Shown: positions 8,179 to 18,269 of the stretch, in pieces
How the letters are laid out: the number at the start of each line of letters is the position of its first letter
Position numbering within the stretch: the stretch's first letter is position 1
Assembly: GCA_014801735.1 (NCBI GenBank)
Contig: JAAVDO010000004.1
Location: forward strand, 26,348 to 90,347
DNA length: 64,000 nt
Source: Bacteroides sp.
GTDB lineage: Bacteria > Bacteroidota > Bacteroidia > Bacteroidales > Muribaculaceae
Direction: 5' to 3'
Program-made: the position numbers and the translations under genes
The notes under the pieces: generated by a model
The model's database searches: none
Told to the model about the DNA's origin: nothing
What the model saw: the letters and a program-made list of their open reading frames with translations, nothing else

Positions 8179-9921
8179 TCAGTGGGTGATGACGCCCGAG
8201 TTGTCGGTGGGATTCTGGGTCAGGGTGCCGGGATATGCGTTGATAGCGTTCTGCGGGATGTAGTAAACCACGCGATACTCCGTAGCGGGGATCTCCTCAG
8301 CCTGGTTGTGCGGGCCGGGGAAGTGACGGGTCAGAGTGCCGCCGTTGCGGAACACGTCGTAACTTCTTTCAGCCTGATAAGCCAGCTCGAGGGTACGCTC
8401 CTTGTCGATGCGCTCGGCTGCGTTACCGGCGTTGAGGCTCTCATAACCGCCGTTGATGATGGCGCGGTTGCGGATTATGTTGAGGTCCTGAAGAGCGTTG
8501 CCATACTGACCGAGCTTGGCGTAAGCCTCTGCACGGTTCAGATATACCTCGGCCAGACGCGAGATAACCGGCGAATGGAGGTGTGAATCCTCACCCTCGC
8601 GCGAGCACTTGGTGATGTAGAACTGCGGATATACGCGGTTGAGGGTGATATAGTCGTCGATGAAACCGTTTACGGTCTGAGTTGTACCGCCATTAGGAGT
8701 ATAGGTGATCGAGTAGATATCCTGATCAGCGTTTACGGGGGTCAGAGGATAGGTCTTGTCGCCCTCGACAGCCTCGACAGGAACACCGTTGCTGTTGCGA
8801 CGGATGTCGAGCTGAACGTAATTCTGGATTGTCGGGGTGTCCCATACTACGAAACGGATAACCTCGCGGCCCGGCTCATAGGTAGGCTCGATGAAGGCAG
8901 CGCGGGCGTCGCTCAGATAGTAGTGATCCTCGCGCCAGTCGTTACGGCCGGTCTCGTTGAGAAGGTCGATATATTTTGCCGAAGCAAACATCTCGCCCCA
9001 GCCCATGCCGCCGATGTTGGCATACATACCGCCTACACCATAGTAGTGGTCGTAGCCTGAATATTCCGAAGCGATGCGCTTTACTACGAAAATAGCCTCG
9101 GGGTTGTTTTCAGGCAGGATGGTGGGATAAACCATGAGCTGATCGCGGCTCACCAGTGAGTAGTTGCCCGAGTTGATAACCTTGTCGGAATATTCAACGG
9201 CGAGCTTGGCATACTCGGTGTTGGGCTGCTCGTAGGTACCGCTCATGTAAAGGTAAACGCGCGACAGCATAGCCTGGGCAGCGCCCTTCGATGCATAGCC
9301 GGGACCTTTATCGATGGTCATGAGCGACTCGGCTTTCTTCAGGTCGTTGATCACCTGCTGATAGGTCTCGGCAACGGTTGCGCGGTCCTCGAAAGCCATG
9401 TCGGTCACGTTTTCGGGCGTACCGTTGACGATAGGCACGCCGAGGTTCTTTTCCGGAGCCTGATAGTAGGGACGGCCGTAAGCGCGCACGAAGTAGAAGT
9501 AGAGCATGCCGCGAACATAGTAGCACTCGCCTATAGCATTGTCGATGGTGGCCGACTTGCCTTCCTCAAGCATGTTGATGATGTTCGAAGCCTGGGCGAT
9601 ACCCTTGTAGCCGTAGTCCCAGAAGTTCTGCAGACGGTAGTTGTTGGGGGTGCGGGCAAACGAGATGAATTCGAAGAACGCGTCGGTCGAGTTACCGCGG
9701 ATCATCATGTTGTCACCGGCATACTCGCCGCAGCGGTGCATGGGGTCAGACCATGCTTTGAGCTGGGCATAGACGCCGTTCATCAGGGCGTCGAGCGAAC
9801 CCTCGGGATTGGCAGTGATCTGCTCGGCCGACATGGAGCCGTAGGGCAGACGCTCAACATCGCACGACGATGTAGCAAGCAGAGCGGCTGCTGCCAGGGT
9901 TGCAGTCAATATCTTTTTCAT
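8179..9921 (-). CDS. SusD/RagB family nutrient-binding outer-membrane lipoprotein
   Basis: The 580 aa protein has a lipoprotein signal peptide with Cys20 (LLATSSC), then the SusD-like alpha/TPR region (e.g. LQNFWDYGYKGIAQASNIIN, GECYYVRGMLYFYFVRAYG) and the C-terminal RagB/SusD part ending with VYLNRAEAYAKLGQYGNALQDLNIIRNRA, then a short tail. Such lipoproteins sit on the cell surface as lids of SusC transporters and bind glycans or peptides. It follows susC by 19 nt. No glycoside hydrolase or regulator lies next to the pair, so the ligand cannot be guessed. Confidence 0.93.
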   Translation of the reverse strand: MKKILTATLAAAALLATSSCDVERLPYGSMSAEQITANPEGSLDALMNGVYAQLKAWSDPMHRCGEYAGDNMMIRGNSTDAFFEFISFARTPNNYRLQNFWDYGYKGIAQASNIINMLEEGKSATIDNAIGECYYVRGMLYFYFVRAYGRPYYQAPEKNLGVPIVNGTPENVTDMAFEDRATVAETYQQVINDLKKAESLMTIDKGPGYASKGAAQAMLSRVYLYMSGTYEQPNTEYAKLAVEYSDKVINSGNYSLVSRDQLMVYPTILPENNPEAIFVVKRIASEYSGYDHYYGVGGMYANIGGMGWGEMFASAKYIDLLNETGRNDWREDHYYLSDARAAFIEPTYEPGREVIRFVVWDTPTIQNYVQLDIRRNSNGVPVEAVEGDKTYPLTPVNADQDIYSITYTPNGGTTQTVNGFIDDYITLNRVYPQFYITKCSREGEDSHLHSPVISRLAEVYLNRAEAYAKLGQYGNALQDLNIIRNRAIINGGYESLNAGNAAERIDKERTLELAYQAERSYDVFRNGGTLTRHFPGPHNQAEEIPATEYRVVYYIPQNAINAYPGTLTQNPTDNSGVITH

Positions 9922-9940
9922 GTGATTGATTTCTTAAAGA

Positions 9941-12900
9941 TTAGAGAGTGATGTTGATACCGAGCGAGAAGCGGCGAACCGAGGGATAAACCGAAGCGCC
10001 GGTTGTGCCCACTACAGAACCATTAGATGCGGGGAGTTCGGGATCCACGCCAGAATACTTGGTAACGGTGAAGAGGTTCTCGGCGCTGAGCGAAACGCGC
10101 AGGTTGGAGATGCCATACTGGCGCACCTGATTGATGGTGTAGCCGATCGAGAGGCTGCGGAGTTTCAGGAAGTCGGCGTCCTCAAGGAAGCGCGACGAAG
10201 CGTTGTTACCTTTGTCGGAGTTGTTGTATTTTGCAACGGGGTGGGTAGCTACGTCGCCGGGTTTCTCCCAACGGCTCCAGCCCTTCTGCAGCTTCATCTG
10301 GTTGCGGTCGCAGTATGCGCCGTCCGAGTCATATTCGATACGCGAGTAGTTGAAGATCTTGCCGCCTACCGAGAAGCCGAAGTTGGCGTTGAGGTCGAGC
10401 TGTTTCCAGCGCAGCGAGGTATTGAAGCCTCCGTAGAAGTCGGGAGCTACGTTGCCGATCTTGTAGTAAGATGCCTTGGCATAGTTTTCGGTGATGACCT
10501 TGTTGCCGTCCTCATCGTCCATATACCACTGGGGAGCACCGTTTTCGGGGTTAACGCCGGCCCACTCCTTCAGGTAGTAGGTGTCGACGGGTTCGCCCAC
10601 CTCGAGGATGCGGTTTGCAGAGCCTGCGATGCCCGAGCCGTCGCCGATGATCACGGGCTTAACCTCGTAAGTTCCGTCGGCGTTCTTCTGGGCGTAGAGG
10701 TCGCGAAGTTCGTTCTTGTTGGTGGTGAAGTTGGTCTCCACGGTCCAGGTCCAGTCGCGGGTAGCGATAATGTCGCCGCCGATGGTAAACTCGAAACCAC
10801 GGTTGCGCATCTTGCCGATGTTGCGGTAGATCGATGTCACACCTACCAGACCGGTCACGGGCACGGCGTAGATCACGTTGTCGGTCGACTTGTTATACCA
10901 GTCGGCGTTGATGCGCAGACGGTCGTTGAAGAAGTTGGCGTCGACACCTACACCGGCGGTGAAGGTGCGCTCCCACGTGAGGTCTTTGTTACCGATCTGA
11001 GCGATAAGTGCACCGGCCTGGCCCTGATAGTTGACACCTACGTTATAGAGGTCATACTGGGGATAGAGCGAGTTGGGACGGTTACCTACGCTACCGTATG
11101 ATGCACGGAGCTTCAGGAAGCTTACCCATGGAGCGTTGAACCAGCTCTCGCGGTTGATGATCCAGCCACCGCTGACGCTGTAGAGGTTGCCCCAGCGCTT
11201 ACCGAGGTTGGAGGCACCGTCGCGACGGAAGCCGGCCTCGAGGAGGTACTTGTTGTCGTATCCGTAGTTCCACTTGGTGAAGTACGACTCTACGGCCCAT
11301 TCGCTGATACCGCCGCTGACAGCCTCGGGAACGGCGGTAACGTCGATCACCTGGAATCCGGGAACGAAACCTGTACCGGTTGCGCTCATGTAGGTGTACT
11401 TATAGTCCTTATACTCGTAAGCGAGCATACCGTCAACACGGTGCTTGCCGCCGAAAATGTGGTTGATGAATATCTTCTGGTTGGTCGACTTGCGGACAAC
11501 GTCTGAGCTCCACTCGTAGATACGGCCGTCTACGTTCTGACCGCCCACCGAACGCGGGTCGGTGTAGGAGTGTGTCTTATACTGGTTGAAGCGGTAGGAG
11601 TTTACGCTCTGCCATTTCAGCCACGAGGTGAACTGAACGTCGAAGTCGAAGCTGCCGTTGAACTCGTAGTTTACAGAAGTGCCTTCGTTGCCGGCCTCCA
11701 GGTCGTTGAGATAGTTGTTGGCCTGTGAGTTAACCCATCCGCTGTAACGGTTGGGTACCAGATTGCCGTCTGCGTCGTAGGGGGAGTCCCAGGGAAGCAT
11801 CGAGTACATGGCCGATACAGAGTACTGGCGGTCCTTGATGTCGCGGCGCGAACCGTAGACAGTAGGACGGATCGAGAGGAAGCGGTAAGGCTTGAAGTCG
11901 GTGTTGGCGCGGAACGAGTATTTCTCGAACTTGTAGCCTTTCACAGCACCGTCCTCATCATAGTAACCCAGCGAGAAGTATGAGCTGAGCTTGTCGCTGC
12001 CACCCGAGATGCTCACGTGGTAGTCCTGCGAGAAACCGGTGTGGGAGGCGAGCTTCCACCAGTCGAAGTTGTCGTTACGCAGTTCGGGAGTCCAACGGGT
12101 GAAGCGGATGGCGTCGGCATTCTGGAATGAAGCGTAGTAGTCGTAGAGCTCGGCACCGTTCATCACCTCGAGGTTACCGTTGTCGAGGTTCGAGATACCG
12201 AGTTTGATCGATGCGCTGGCTTTCATGTCGCCCGATTTACCCTTTTTGGTTGTAACGACAACAACTCCGTTGGCACCGTCAGAACCGTAGATGGCTGTCG
12301 AGGCTGCATCCTTAAGAATAGTCATCGACTCAACGTCGTCGGGGTTCAGGTCGCCTGAGCCTGTGCCGACGATAACACCGTCGATAACCCAGATAGGAGC
12401 GGTGGTGCCCGACAGAGAGGCCTGACCACGGATCACTACGGCAGCGCCTGAGCCGGGCTGACCCGAACCGGGAGCTACATAAACACCGGAAACCTTACCG
12501 TTAAGCATGTTGGCAAGGTTGGGAGTGGTGACGTCTTTCAGTTTCTCATCCTTGATGCTGGTGAGAGCACCCGTGAGACTTTCCTTTGACTGCACTGTAT
12601 AGCCGAGCACAACGACCTCGTCGAGCTTAGTTGCGTTGGTATCGAGCTTGATTGTGACGGGCTGACCGTTCCACACGGCGCTCACATCGTTGTAGCCGAT
12701 GAAGGTGACTATAAGCTTCTGACCGGGCTTCACGCCGTCGAGTTTGAAACGTCCGTCAATATCGGTTGAAGTAGCTTTAGTCGGATTTTCAGCCACTTTA
12801 ACAGTCGCTCCTGCAAGCGGTTCGCCTTGTTCGTCGAGCACTATACCTGTGCAGGTTGTCTGCGGATCTGCGGGAGCTACGGCTTCGTAACTCCCCCCCC

Positions 12901-12978
12901 CTCAGCGGCTTGCGCTGCTGGAGCACCGACTGCAAGAAGAGCGGCGGCCGAAAAGACCGAGAGATACTTTCTCTTCAT
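9941..12978 (-). CDS. SusC/RagA TonB-dependent transporter, frame interrupted at a G9 tract
   Basis: The main body is a classic SusC: carboxypeptidase-like domain (TGIVLDEQGEPLAGATVKV), TonB-box-like LDEVVVLGYT, plug (NLANMLNGKVSGVYV, WVIDGVIVG, DDVESMTILKDAASTAIYGS) and a long beta-barrel ending in RRFSLGINITL. It imports nutrients with SusD using TonB energy. The only signal peptide start is ATG 12976-12978 (MKRKYLSVFSAAALLAV...). That frame reads through a run of nine G (12893-12901 on the complement) and then hits TAG at 12877-12879. With ten G the leader joins the body exactly (AEGGGGSYEAVAPADPQTTC-TGIV). As written, the gene is therefore off or mis-sequenced; a GTG at 12841 is open but would lack a signal. 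See the finding on the tract. Confidence 0.88.
12893..12901 (-). repeat. G9 homopolymer (C9 on plus strand) in the susC leader
   Basis: Nine identical bases sit just after the signal-peptide codons. The downstream frame requires one more G (or two fewer). A tract of this kind at an N-terminal position is the classic form of a slipped-strand switch, but is also a common place for sequencing or consensus errors. Confidence 0.85.
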
Positions 12979-13036
12979 TTAAAAGTGTTTTAGTTAATGA
13001 TTGGTAGATTGATTAATTTGCATGGTTAGATATTTA

Positions 13037-13067
13037 CAAAGGTAGACACTTTATTGCATTTTGCAAA
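13037..13067 (-). promoter_or_regulatory. Promoter of the susC-susD operon
   Basis: TTTG (13064-13067), 19-bp spacer and TACCTTTG (13037-13044) on the minus strand are an excellent Bacteroidetes promoter match. The start would be near 13030, leaving a ~50-nt leader. Confidence 0.75.
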
Positions 13068-13087
13068 TTTTTTTAACTATAAAATGA

Positions 13088-13125
13088 AAAAGCGTGACAC
13101 CTTTGTTGCAAGGTGCCACGCTTTT
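13088..13125 (-). terminator. Terminator after the nucleotidyltransferase gene
   Basis: Arms 13088-13103 and 13110-13125 pair with one mismatch and are followed on the minus strand by a T-rich stretch. It ends the leftward galM operon just before the susC promoter. Confidence 0.75.
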
Positions 13126-13143
13126 AGAATTTTTTGACCCTAT

Positions 13144-14046
13144 TTAAAAGAGCTTTTCGGGATATTCTCCGTTTTCGTGGAGTTCGGCGAATTTGGCTAC
13201 CACACCGGGGCGATCGGCAGCATAAGTCACGCCAAACCATTTTGAGTCAGTGTCGAGCACTTTTACGCTTGCCTCGCCCGAGTGGATCAGGGTGTCGATT
13301 GCAAGAGGAATAAAGAATTCGCTCTTCGGAGTGTTGATATCCTTGTCGAGGAATTTCTTGAACTCACGCTCGCTAAAGTCGAAATAGTCGGGAGTGAATC
13401 CCCAGAGGTTCATCGACACGGGAGTCATCGGATCGAGCGTCTGTACCTCGCCGTTTTCGTCGGTGAAGGTGATGTTGCCTTTGTCGTCGTAGCTGATGGC
13501 GGTGCGTTCAACGACGCCGGTCAGTTTGCCGTCTTCGGTAGAGCAAACGCCACGGGCTACAGATCCGTTTTCAGTCATGGTGTTGCCTACACGGAAACCA
13601 ACCATGCAGTAGTCGCCTTTACCTTCGTGGGGACGTGAAAGCTCTTTTGCGATAACCTCGAAAGCATTGCGGCCATAGAAGTCATCGGCGTTGATCACGG
13701 CGAAAGGCTCCTTGATGGCATCTTTACCCATCAGCACGGCGTGGTTGGTGCCCCAGGGTTTGGTACGGTCGGCAGGACAGGTGTATCCTTCGGGCAGTGC
13801 GTCGATCGACTGGAAAACTACCTCGGTGGGGATGTGACCTTCATATTTGCTGAGAACGATCTTGCGGAAGTCGTCCTCGAAGTCTTTGCGGATAACGAAT
13901 ACAACCTTGCCGAAGCCGGCTTTCATGGCGTCGTAGATTGAGTAGTCCATGATAGTCTCTCCGTGGGGGCCGAGAGTGTCGAGCTGCTTCAGGCCGCCAT
14001 AACGGCTACCCATGCCGGCAGCAAGTACGAAAAGTGTAGGTTTCAT
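13144..14046 (-). CDS. Sugar-phosphate nucleotidyltransferase
   Basis: The 300 aa protein has the nucleotidyltransferase signature at the N-terminus (LAAGMGSRYGGLKQLD, residues 8-23) and the metal-binding INADDFYG near residue 120. Enzymes of this family join an NTP and a sugar 1-phosphate to form an NDP-sugar. The family includes glucose-1-phosphate thymidylyl- and uridylyltransferases; the sequence alone does not tell me which, and it is not a clear RmlA. It follows galM by 35 nt in the same direction, so a role in hexose activation is plausible. Confidence 0.8.
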   Translation of the reverse strand: MKPTLFVLAAGMGSRYGGLKQLDTLGPHGETIMDYSIYDAMKAGFGKVVFVIRKDFEDDFRKIVLSKYEGHIPTEVVFQSIDALPEGYTCPADRTKPWGTNHAVLMGKDAIKEPFAVINADDFYGRNAFEVIAKELSRPHEGKGDYCMVGFRVGNTMTENGSVARGVCSTEDGKLTGVVERTAISYDDKGNITFTDENGEVQTLDPMTPVSMNLWGFTPDYFDFSEREFKKFLDKDINTPKSEFFIPLAIDTLIHSGEASVKVLDTDSKWFGVTYAADRPGVVAKFAELHENGEYPEKLF

Positions 14047-14081
14047 AAGAAGGGTATGTTTGATTGTAGATTTCGGTTGAG

Positions 14082-15128
14082 TCAGGCGATTGTCGAGAAT
14101 CCGAACACGATGGTCTCGTCAAGGCTCTCGCCGGGGCGGAGCAGGGTGGAGGGCAGCTGCGGCTGGTTTGGAGCGTCTGGGGTGTGCTGACACTCGATGG
14201 CTATGCCGTCGTAGTCGTTCATCGAACGGCCGCTCTTGTTTTCGGGCGATCCGGCGAGCCAGTTACCGCCATACACCTGTGCGGCGGGCTGTGTGGTTTC
14301 AACGGTCAGCACGCGGCCCGATTTCGGGCTTGTCAGCACGGCCACCTCCTGAAGTTTACCCTTTTCGTAGTCGTCTACCATCCAGCAGTTGTCATAACCC
14401 TTGCCGTAGCGCAGGGCAGGGAAATCCTCGCCCATATCCTTTCCGAAGGGTTTCGGCTCGGTGAAGTCCATGGGTGTGCCGCCCACGGGAGCTATCTCGC
14501 CGGTCGGTATCAGGGTCTCGTCGGTAGGAAGGTAGTGAGAGGCTTTTATCTTGAGAACGTGGTCGAGCGCACTGCCGGCACCCTCGCCGTCAAGGTTCCA
14601 GTAAGCGTGGTTGGTGAGGTTGACAACGGTGGGCTTGCCTTCTACTTCGGCGTGTAGCTTCAGTGTGAGTTTGTTGTCGTCGCTCCATGTGTAGGTGGCG
14701 CGTGCCAGCAGGTCGCCGGGATAGCCTTCCTCGCCGTCGGCCGAGCGATATTCCATCACTACGCTGTTGCCGTCGGTGTGGCCGGTCCATATTCTGTTCT
14801 GAAATCCCTCCGGACCACCGTGAAGGGCGTTGGGCCCGTTGTTGATCGCAAGGGTATATTCTTCGCCGTCGATCGAGAAGTGGCCCCGGGCTATGCGGTT
14901 GGCGTAGCGTCCGGGCACCTTGCCGGCGCATGGACCGTCGTAGAAGTAATCTTTCGGATCCGCGTAGCCCAGCACTACGTCGTCAAGCTTGCCATTGCGA
15001 TCGGGCACTATCACCTTGACGATGCCGGCGCCGAGGGTCGAGAGGGTTACGCTCGCACCGCTCTTGTTGGTGAGGGTATATAGAGTGATGACGCCTTTAG
15101 GCGATTCGATGGATGTCTGTTCTATCAT
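14082..15128 (-). CDS. galM: Aldose 1-epimerase (mutarotase)
   Basis: The enzyme interconverts alpha and beta anomers of galactose/glucose in the cytoplasm. The 348 aa protein shows the GalM landmarks: GRYANRIARGHF near residue 75, NGPNALHGGPEGF with the first active-site His, VNLTNHAYWNL with the second His, and GIAIECQHTPDAPNQPQLP with the catalytic Glu at the C-terminus. I chose ATG 15128; ten extra codons upstream are open but start inside the promoter zone. A TAAATTTG -7-like box lies at 15156-15163 (minus strand). It is co-directional with the nucleotidyltransferase. Confidence 0.9.
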   Translation of the reverse strand: MIEQTSIESPKGVITLYTLTNKSGASVTLSTLGAGIVKVIVPDRNGKLDDVVLGYADPKDYFYDGPCAGKVPGRYANRIARGHFSIDGEEYTLAINNGPNALHGGPEGFQNRIWTGHTDGNSVVMEYRSADGEEGYPGDLLARATYTWSDDNKLTLKLHAEVEGKPTVVNLTNHAYWNLDGEGAGSALDHVLKIKASHYLPTDETLIPTGEIAPVGGTPMDFTEPKPFGKDMGEDFPALRYGKGYDNCWMVDDYEKGKLQEVAVLTSPKSGRVLTVETTQPAAQVYGGNWLAGSPENKSGRSMNDYDGIAIECQHTPDAPNQPQLPSTLLRPGESLDETIVFGFSTIA

Positions 15129-15201
15129 GATAGGTCTGTTTGAGGTAAGTGATGGCAAATTTATTAAAAAATTGTGTTATCTGCCTCAATTATTCAGAAT
15201 T

Positions 15202-16326
15202 TTATTTTGACTCGGCGGCGATTTCGGTGGTTTCGGCCGGACGGGTGACAGGACGGTACATGGCTTTTGCCACGGCATCCTCAAGCTGGGCGCCGGTCAG
15301 GTCGCGGGCTACTATCGTGCCTTCGGGATCAAACAGGATTATGCATGGAATCGACGAGATGCCGTAGACGTCGGTGGCTATGCGCTGGGTGCCGATTATC
15401 TGATTCCAGGGCAGCTTGTGGGTCTCGATAGCTTTGCGGGTAGCATCGTTCTCGTCCCATACGGCCACGCCCAGAATCTCCAGGCCCTTGTCGGCATAGG
15501 CGTTGTAGATACGCTTCAGGGTTTCGGTCTCGCGGATGCAGGGGCCGCACCAGCTTGCCCAGAAGTCAACCAGCGTGTAGTGGCCTTTGCCAACGTGGTC
15601 GCTCAGGCGGCTGGTTACTCCGTCGGTCGTCACCTCAAAGTCCTTGAACTTCTTACCGGGCATAGTCTCGGCTTTGAGACGCATGGCGTCGCGCAGACGG
15701 CTCAGGCGTATGCCGGGTTTGATGGCGGGATAGGCGGCCATGAGCGAGTCGAGGCCCGCGGGTGTCTGCTCATATCCTTCCTGAAGCAGGAGATATTCGC
15801 CAAGGGGATTGTGCTGGTTTGCGGCGATAGCCTTCGAGGTCAGGTCACGGTAAGCCTTCAGCGCTCCCATACGTGTCGCCAGAGCCACGGAATCGGGTGT
15901 AATTTCGCCGGTCTTGGCCTGACGGTAGATTTCCATCAGCGAGTCCTGAGTAGCCGCCAGAATTACGTAATCATTGTTCATGGGAGTGCCGGTCGCGGTG
16001 CGGGTCACGGAGTCGATGGTGATATCACCGGCTTCGAGGAATGCCAGACCGCGGCGCTTGCCGTCGATCAGCACTCTCACCACTCTCATGGTGTCCATGG
16101 TGCCTGAAAAAGCAGCCGCGCCGTTGGCTATGATCACCGAGTCGAGCTTGCGATCGCTGTCGAAGTCGGTCATGTATGCCATCATTCCATCGTCGGCAGG
16201 GCCGGTGGGAAGTGTGAGGGTATATTCACCTCCGGTGGCCGAGGTATCGGCTGTCTTGGTGCCGGTGCATGATACAGCAGCCGAGGCTATCATTGCCGCG
16301 CAGGCTGCATAGATAAGTGCTTTCAT
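15202..16326 (-). CDS. TlpA/AhpC-type thiol-disulfide lipoprotein with DUF4369-like N-terminus
   Basis: The 374 aa protein has a lipoprotein signal (ASAAVSC, Cys20), an N-terminal ~100-residue domain like DUF4369 (beta-rich, with RVLIDGKRRGLAFLEAGDI), a helical middle, and a C-terminal thioredoxin fold with the redox pair in FWASWCGPCIRETE (about residue 260) and the cis-Pro region GISSIPCIILFDPEG. It probably reduces or exchanges disulfides in periplasmic or outer-membrane proteins. It begins 31 nt after the S4-domain gene, at the end of the rplY-pth run. Confidence 0.85.
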   Translation of the reverse strand: MKALIYAACAAMIASAAVSCTGTKTADTSATGGEYTLTLPTGPADDGMMAYMTDFDSDRKLDSVIIANGAAAFSGTMDTMRVVRVLIDGKRRGLAFLEAGDITIDSVTRTATGTPMNNDYVILAATQDSLMEIYRQAKTGEITPDSVALATRMGALKAYRDLTSKAIAANQHNPLGEYLLLQEGYEQTPAGLDSLMAAYPAIKPGIRLSRLRDAMRLKAETMPGKKFKDFEVTTDGVTSRLSDHVGKGHYTLVDFWASWCGPCIRETETLKRIYNAYADKGLEILGVAVWDENDATRKAIETHKLPWNQIIGTQRIATDVYGISSIPCIILFDPEGTIVARDLTGAQLEDAVAKAMYRPVTRPAETTEIAAESK

Positions 16327-16357
16327 GGATTGTGATTGTTTGTCAATGGTTTGTGGT

Positions 16358-16792
16358 TTATTCTTCGTCCTCCTGATCGTCGAAATCGAAGTCCCAGCCG
16401 TCGTCGGAACCGAAATAAGCCTCCTCGGTGAAGCGGCTCAGTTCGCGGCCTTCGCGTTTGGTTGGACGGCCCAGACCTTTGCGGCGGTCAACGAATCCCG
16501 ATATTTTCACTACCTCGAGTAGGTCGAGCTCCGATTTCGGGGTGACATTTTCCATATATTCGGGCACGAGTTTGGCACCCAGGCGGTTTTCGGTCACGGC
16601 CTTGACGAGAAAGGAGTAAGTCACCGGCGGCTTGCGGACACACACGGTGTCACCCGGCTTGACGGTGCGCGAGGGCTTCACAGCCACGCCACCCATGGTG
16701 ACGCGCCCTTTCTTGCATGCTTCGGTGGCTATGGTGCGGGTCTTGAATATCCTGACGGCCCAGAGCCACTTGTCGATTCTTACTTCGTTCAT
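16358..16792 (-). CDS. S4-domain RNA-binding protein (Hsp15/HslR-like)
   Basis: The 144 aa protein opens with the S4 RNA-binding domain (RIDKWLWAVRIFKTRTIATEACKKGRVTMGGVAVKPSR), as in Hsp15, which binds stalled 50S subunits carrying nascent chains. The C-terminus is an acidic tail (DDGWDFDFDDQEDEE). It lies 10 nt after pth, which fits a ribosome-rescue role, and both follow rplY. Confidence 0.85.
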   Translation of the reverse strand: MNEVRIDKWLWAVRIFKTRTIATEACKKGRVTMGGVAVKPSRTVKPGDTVCVRKPPVTYSFLVKAVTENRLGAKLVPEYMENVTPKSELDLLEVVKISGFVDRRKGLGRPTKREGRELSRFTEEAYFGSDDGWDFDFDDQEDEE

Positions 16793-16802
16793 GTGGGCTG
16801 AA

Positions 16803-17366
16803 TTATTTGTTGTTGAACTTACACATGGCGCTCCCTATCCCTTCGAGGCAGAAGGTGCGTATGGCTTCGCACGCTACCTTGATTCTCTCGGGGAGCTCTT
16901 TGCGTTGCTCCGGGGGGAAGTTGCCAAGCACGTAGTCTATCTGGCAGCCGCGTGGAAAATCATTGCCCACGCCGAAGCGCAGACGTGGATATGCCTGGGT
17001 AGCGAGCATAGCGGCTATATGTTTCAGTCCGTTGTGACCGGCGTCACTGCCGCTCCCTTTCAGGCGGATGGCGCCGAAAGGCAGTGCGATGTCGTCGACA
17101 CACACCAGTATATGGTCCAGGTCGATCTGTTCCTGCTCTTTCCAATAGCGCACGGCATTGCCCGACAGGTTCATATATGTCGAGGGCTTGAGTGCCACCA
17201 CCTGCTGATTTTTGATGCGGAAGCGGGCCGTGTCGCCGTAGCGGCCTGTCGACCATGTCGCTCCGGCTTCGTCGGCAAGGGCGTCGACTATGTCGAAACC
17301 AATGTTGTGGCGTGTGTGGCGGTATTCATCGCCGATGTTTCCGAGACCTACAATGAGAAATTTCAT
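16803..17366 (-). CDS. pth: Peptidyl-tRNA hydrolase
   Basis: Pth cleaves peptidyl-tRNAs released prematurely from ribosomes. The 187 aa protein has full family length and the signature [22 protein letters not shown] with catalytic His20 and Asn10, then [10 protein letters not shown] and a [10 protein letters not shown](H) motif. It lies between rplY and the S4-domain gene in a translation-related operon. Confidence 0.95.
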   Translation of the reverse strand: MKFLIVGLGNIGDEYRHTRHNIGFDIVDALADEAGATWSTGRYGDTARFRIKNQQVVALKPSTYMNLSGNAVRYWKEQEQIDLDHILVCVDDIALPFGAIRLKGSGSDAGHNGLKHIAAMLATQAYPRLRFGVGNDFPRGCQIDYVLGNFPPEQRKELPERIKVACEAIRTFCLEGIGSAMCKFNNK

Positions 17367-17392
17367 AGAAAATCATGGAGGGGGTAAAACAT

Positions 17393-17431
17393 TACCGGAG
17401 GGACAAGCTTGATGCCGATGTCCCTCCGGTA
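17393..17431. terminator. Hairpin between rplY and pth
   Basis: Arms 17393-17405 and 17419-17431 are perfect 13-bp complements with a 13-nt loop. It lies in the 91-nt gap downstream of rplY. The U-run after it is weak (GTTTTA), so it may attenuate rather than stop transcription into pth. Confidence 0.5.
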
Positions 17432-17457
17432 GATGCGGATATGCGGTTGGCGGGCGA

Positions 17458-18108
17458 TTACTTGCCGGCAGCAGCCTGTGCGCCGCGGGCAGCACGGGTG
17501 AGCTGCACTGCGCAGACAACTGCGTTCTTGGCGTTCATCAGCTCCAGACCTTCGAAGTGCAGATCGCCTACCTGCAGGGTCTTGCCAAGGCCGAGGTGGT
17601 CAACGTTGATCACCAGACGCTCGGGGATTGAGGTGTAGGGAGCTTTCACTTTGAGCTTCTTCATCGAGAGCTGGAGTTTACCACCGGCCTTTACACCCTC
17701 GGCGTGACCTTCGAGCTGAACGGGAACCAGAATGGTTACGGGCTTCTTGTCGTTCACTTCAAGCAGGTCGATGTGAAGGATGTTGTCTTTTACGGGGTGG
17801 AACTGGATATCCTTGAGCACAGCCATGCGCTTTTCGCCGTTAACTTCGAGTTCGATTGCGAAGATCTCGGGGGTATAGATGAGCTTGCGTACTGCCTCGT
17901 TGGTTACTACCAGGTCGGTAGTGATAAGGCCCTTGCCATTGCCGATCTCTACGATCTTCTCGCCTTCGCGAAGGGTGCCGTTATAGGGCAGGTCGATGAT
18001 CTCGCCGCCGTTCAGAACAACGGGGATCTTGTTTTCTGCACGCAGGGTCTTTGCGGCCTTCTTGCCCAGAACGGTACGGGGCTCGGCTGTGAGCTGGAAT
18101 GTCTTCAT
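17458..18108 (-). CDS. rplY: 50S ribosomal protein L25/general stress protein Ctc
   Basis: The 216 aa protein is the long, two-domain L25 (CTC) form: an N-terminal 5S rRNA-binding domain (RTVLGKKAAKTLRAENKIPVVLNGG) and the C-terminal TL5 domain (PVKDNILHIDLLEV, PVQLEGHAEGVKAGG) followed by an Ala-rich tail. It is the first gene of the leftward run rplY-pth-S4-tlpA and has its own promoter upstream. The ~105-nt leader contains a short A/T-rich inverted repeat around 18138-18162. Confidence 0.93.
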   Translation of the reverse strand: MKTFQLTAEPRTVLGKKAAKTLRAENKIPVVLNGGEIIDLPYNGTLREGEKIVEIGNGKGLITTDLVVTNEAVRKLIYTPEIFAIELEVNGEKRMAVLKDIQFHPVKDNILHIDLLEVNDKKPVTILVPVQLEGHAEGVKAGGKLQLSMKKLKVKAPYTSIPERLVINVDHLGLGKTLQVGDLHFEGLELMNAKNAVVCAVQLTRAARGAQAAAGK

Positions 18109-18222
18109 TGTTTGTTGTTTGATTGTTGTGTTACTAAAAATTAAGGAGTTGGCTTCTTAATTTCCCATCACACCGGTATGCCGCGCGGGGCGGTTTCAAT
18201 GGTGGTCTGCTAAAAAGCGCTG

Positions 18223-18254
18223 CAAAGGTACGGATTTTTTGCTGTCCTGACAAA
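18223..18254 (-). promoter_or_regulatory. Promoter of the rplY operon
   Basis: Minus strand TTTG (18251-18254), 20-bp spacer and TACCTTTG (18223-18230). It sits just after the C1 peptidase stop, so rplY does not need read-through. Confidence 0.72.
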
Positions 18255-18269
18255 TTTAGCAGCCTGTAA

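Noticed and set aside
9941..12841. SusC starting at GTG 12841
   Set aside because: That start would lack the signal peptide, while a full signal-peptide ATG exists at 12978 one base out of frame.
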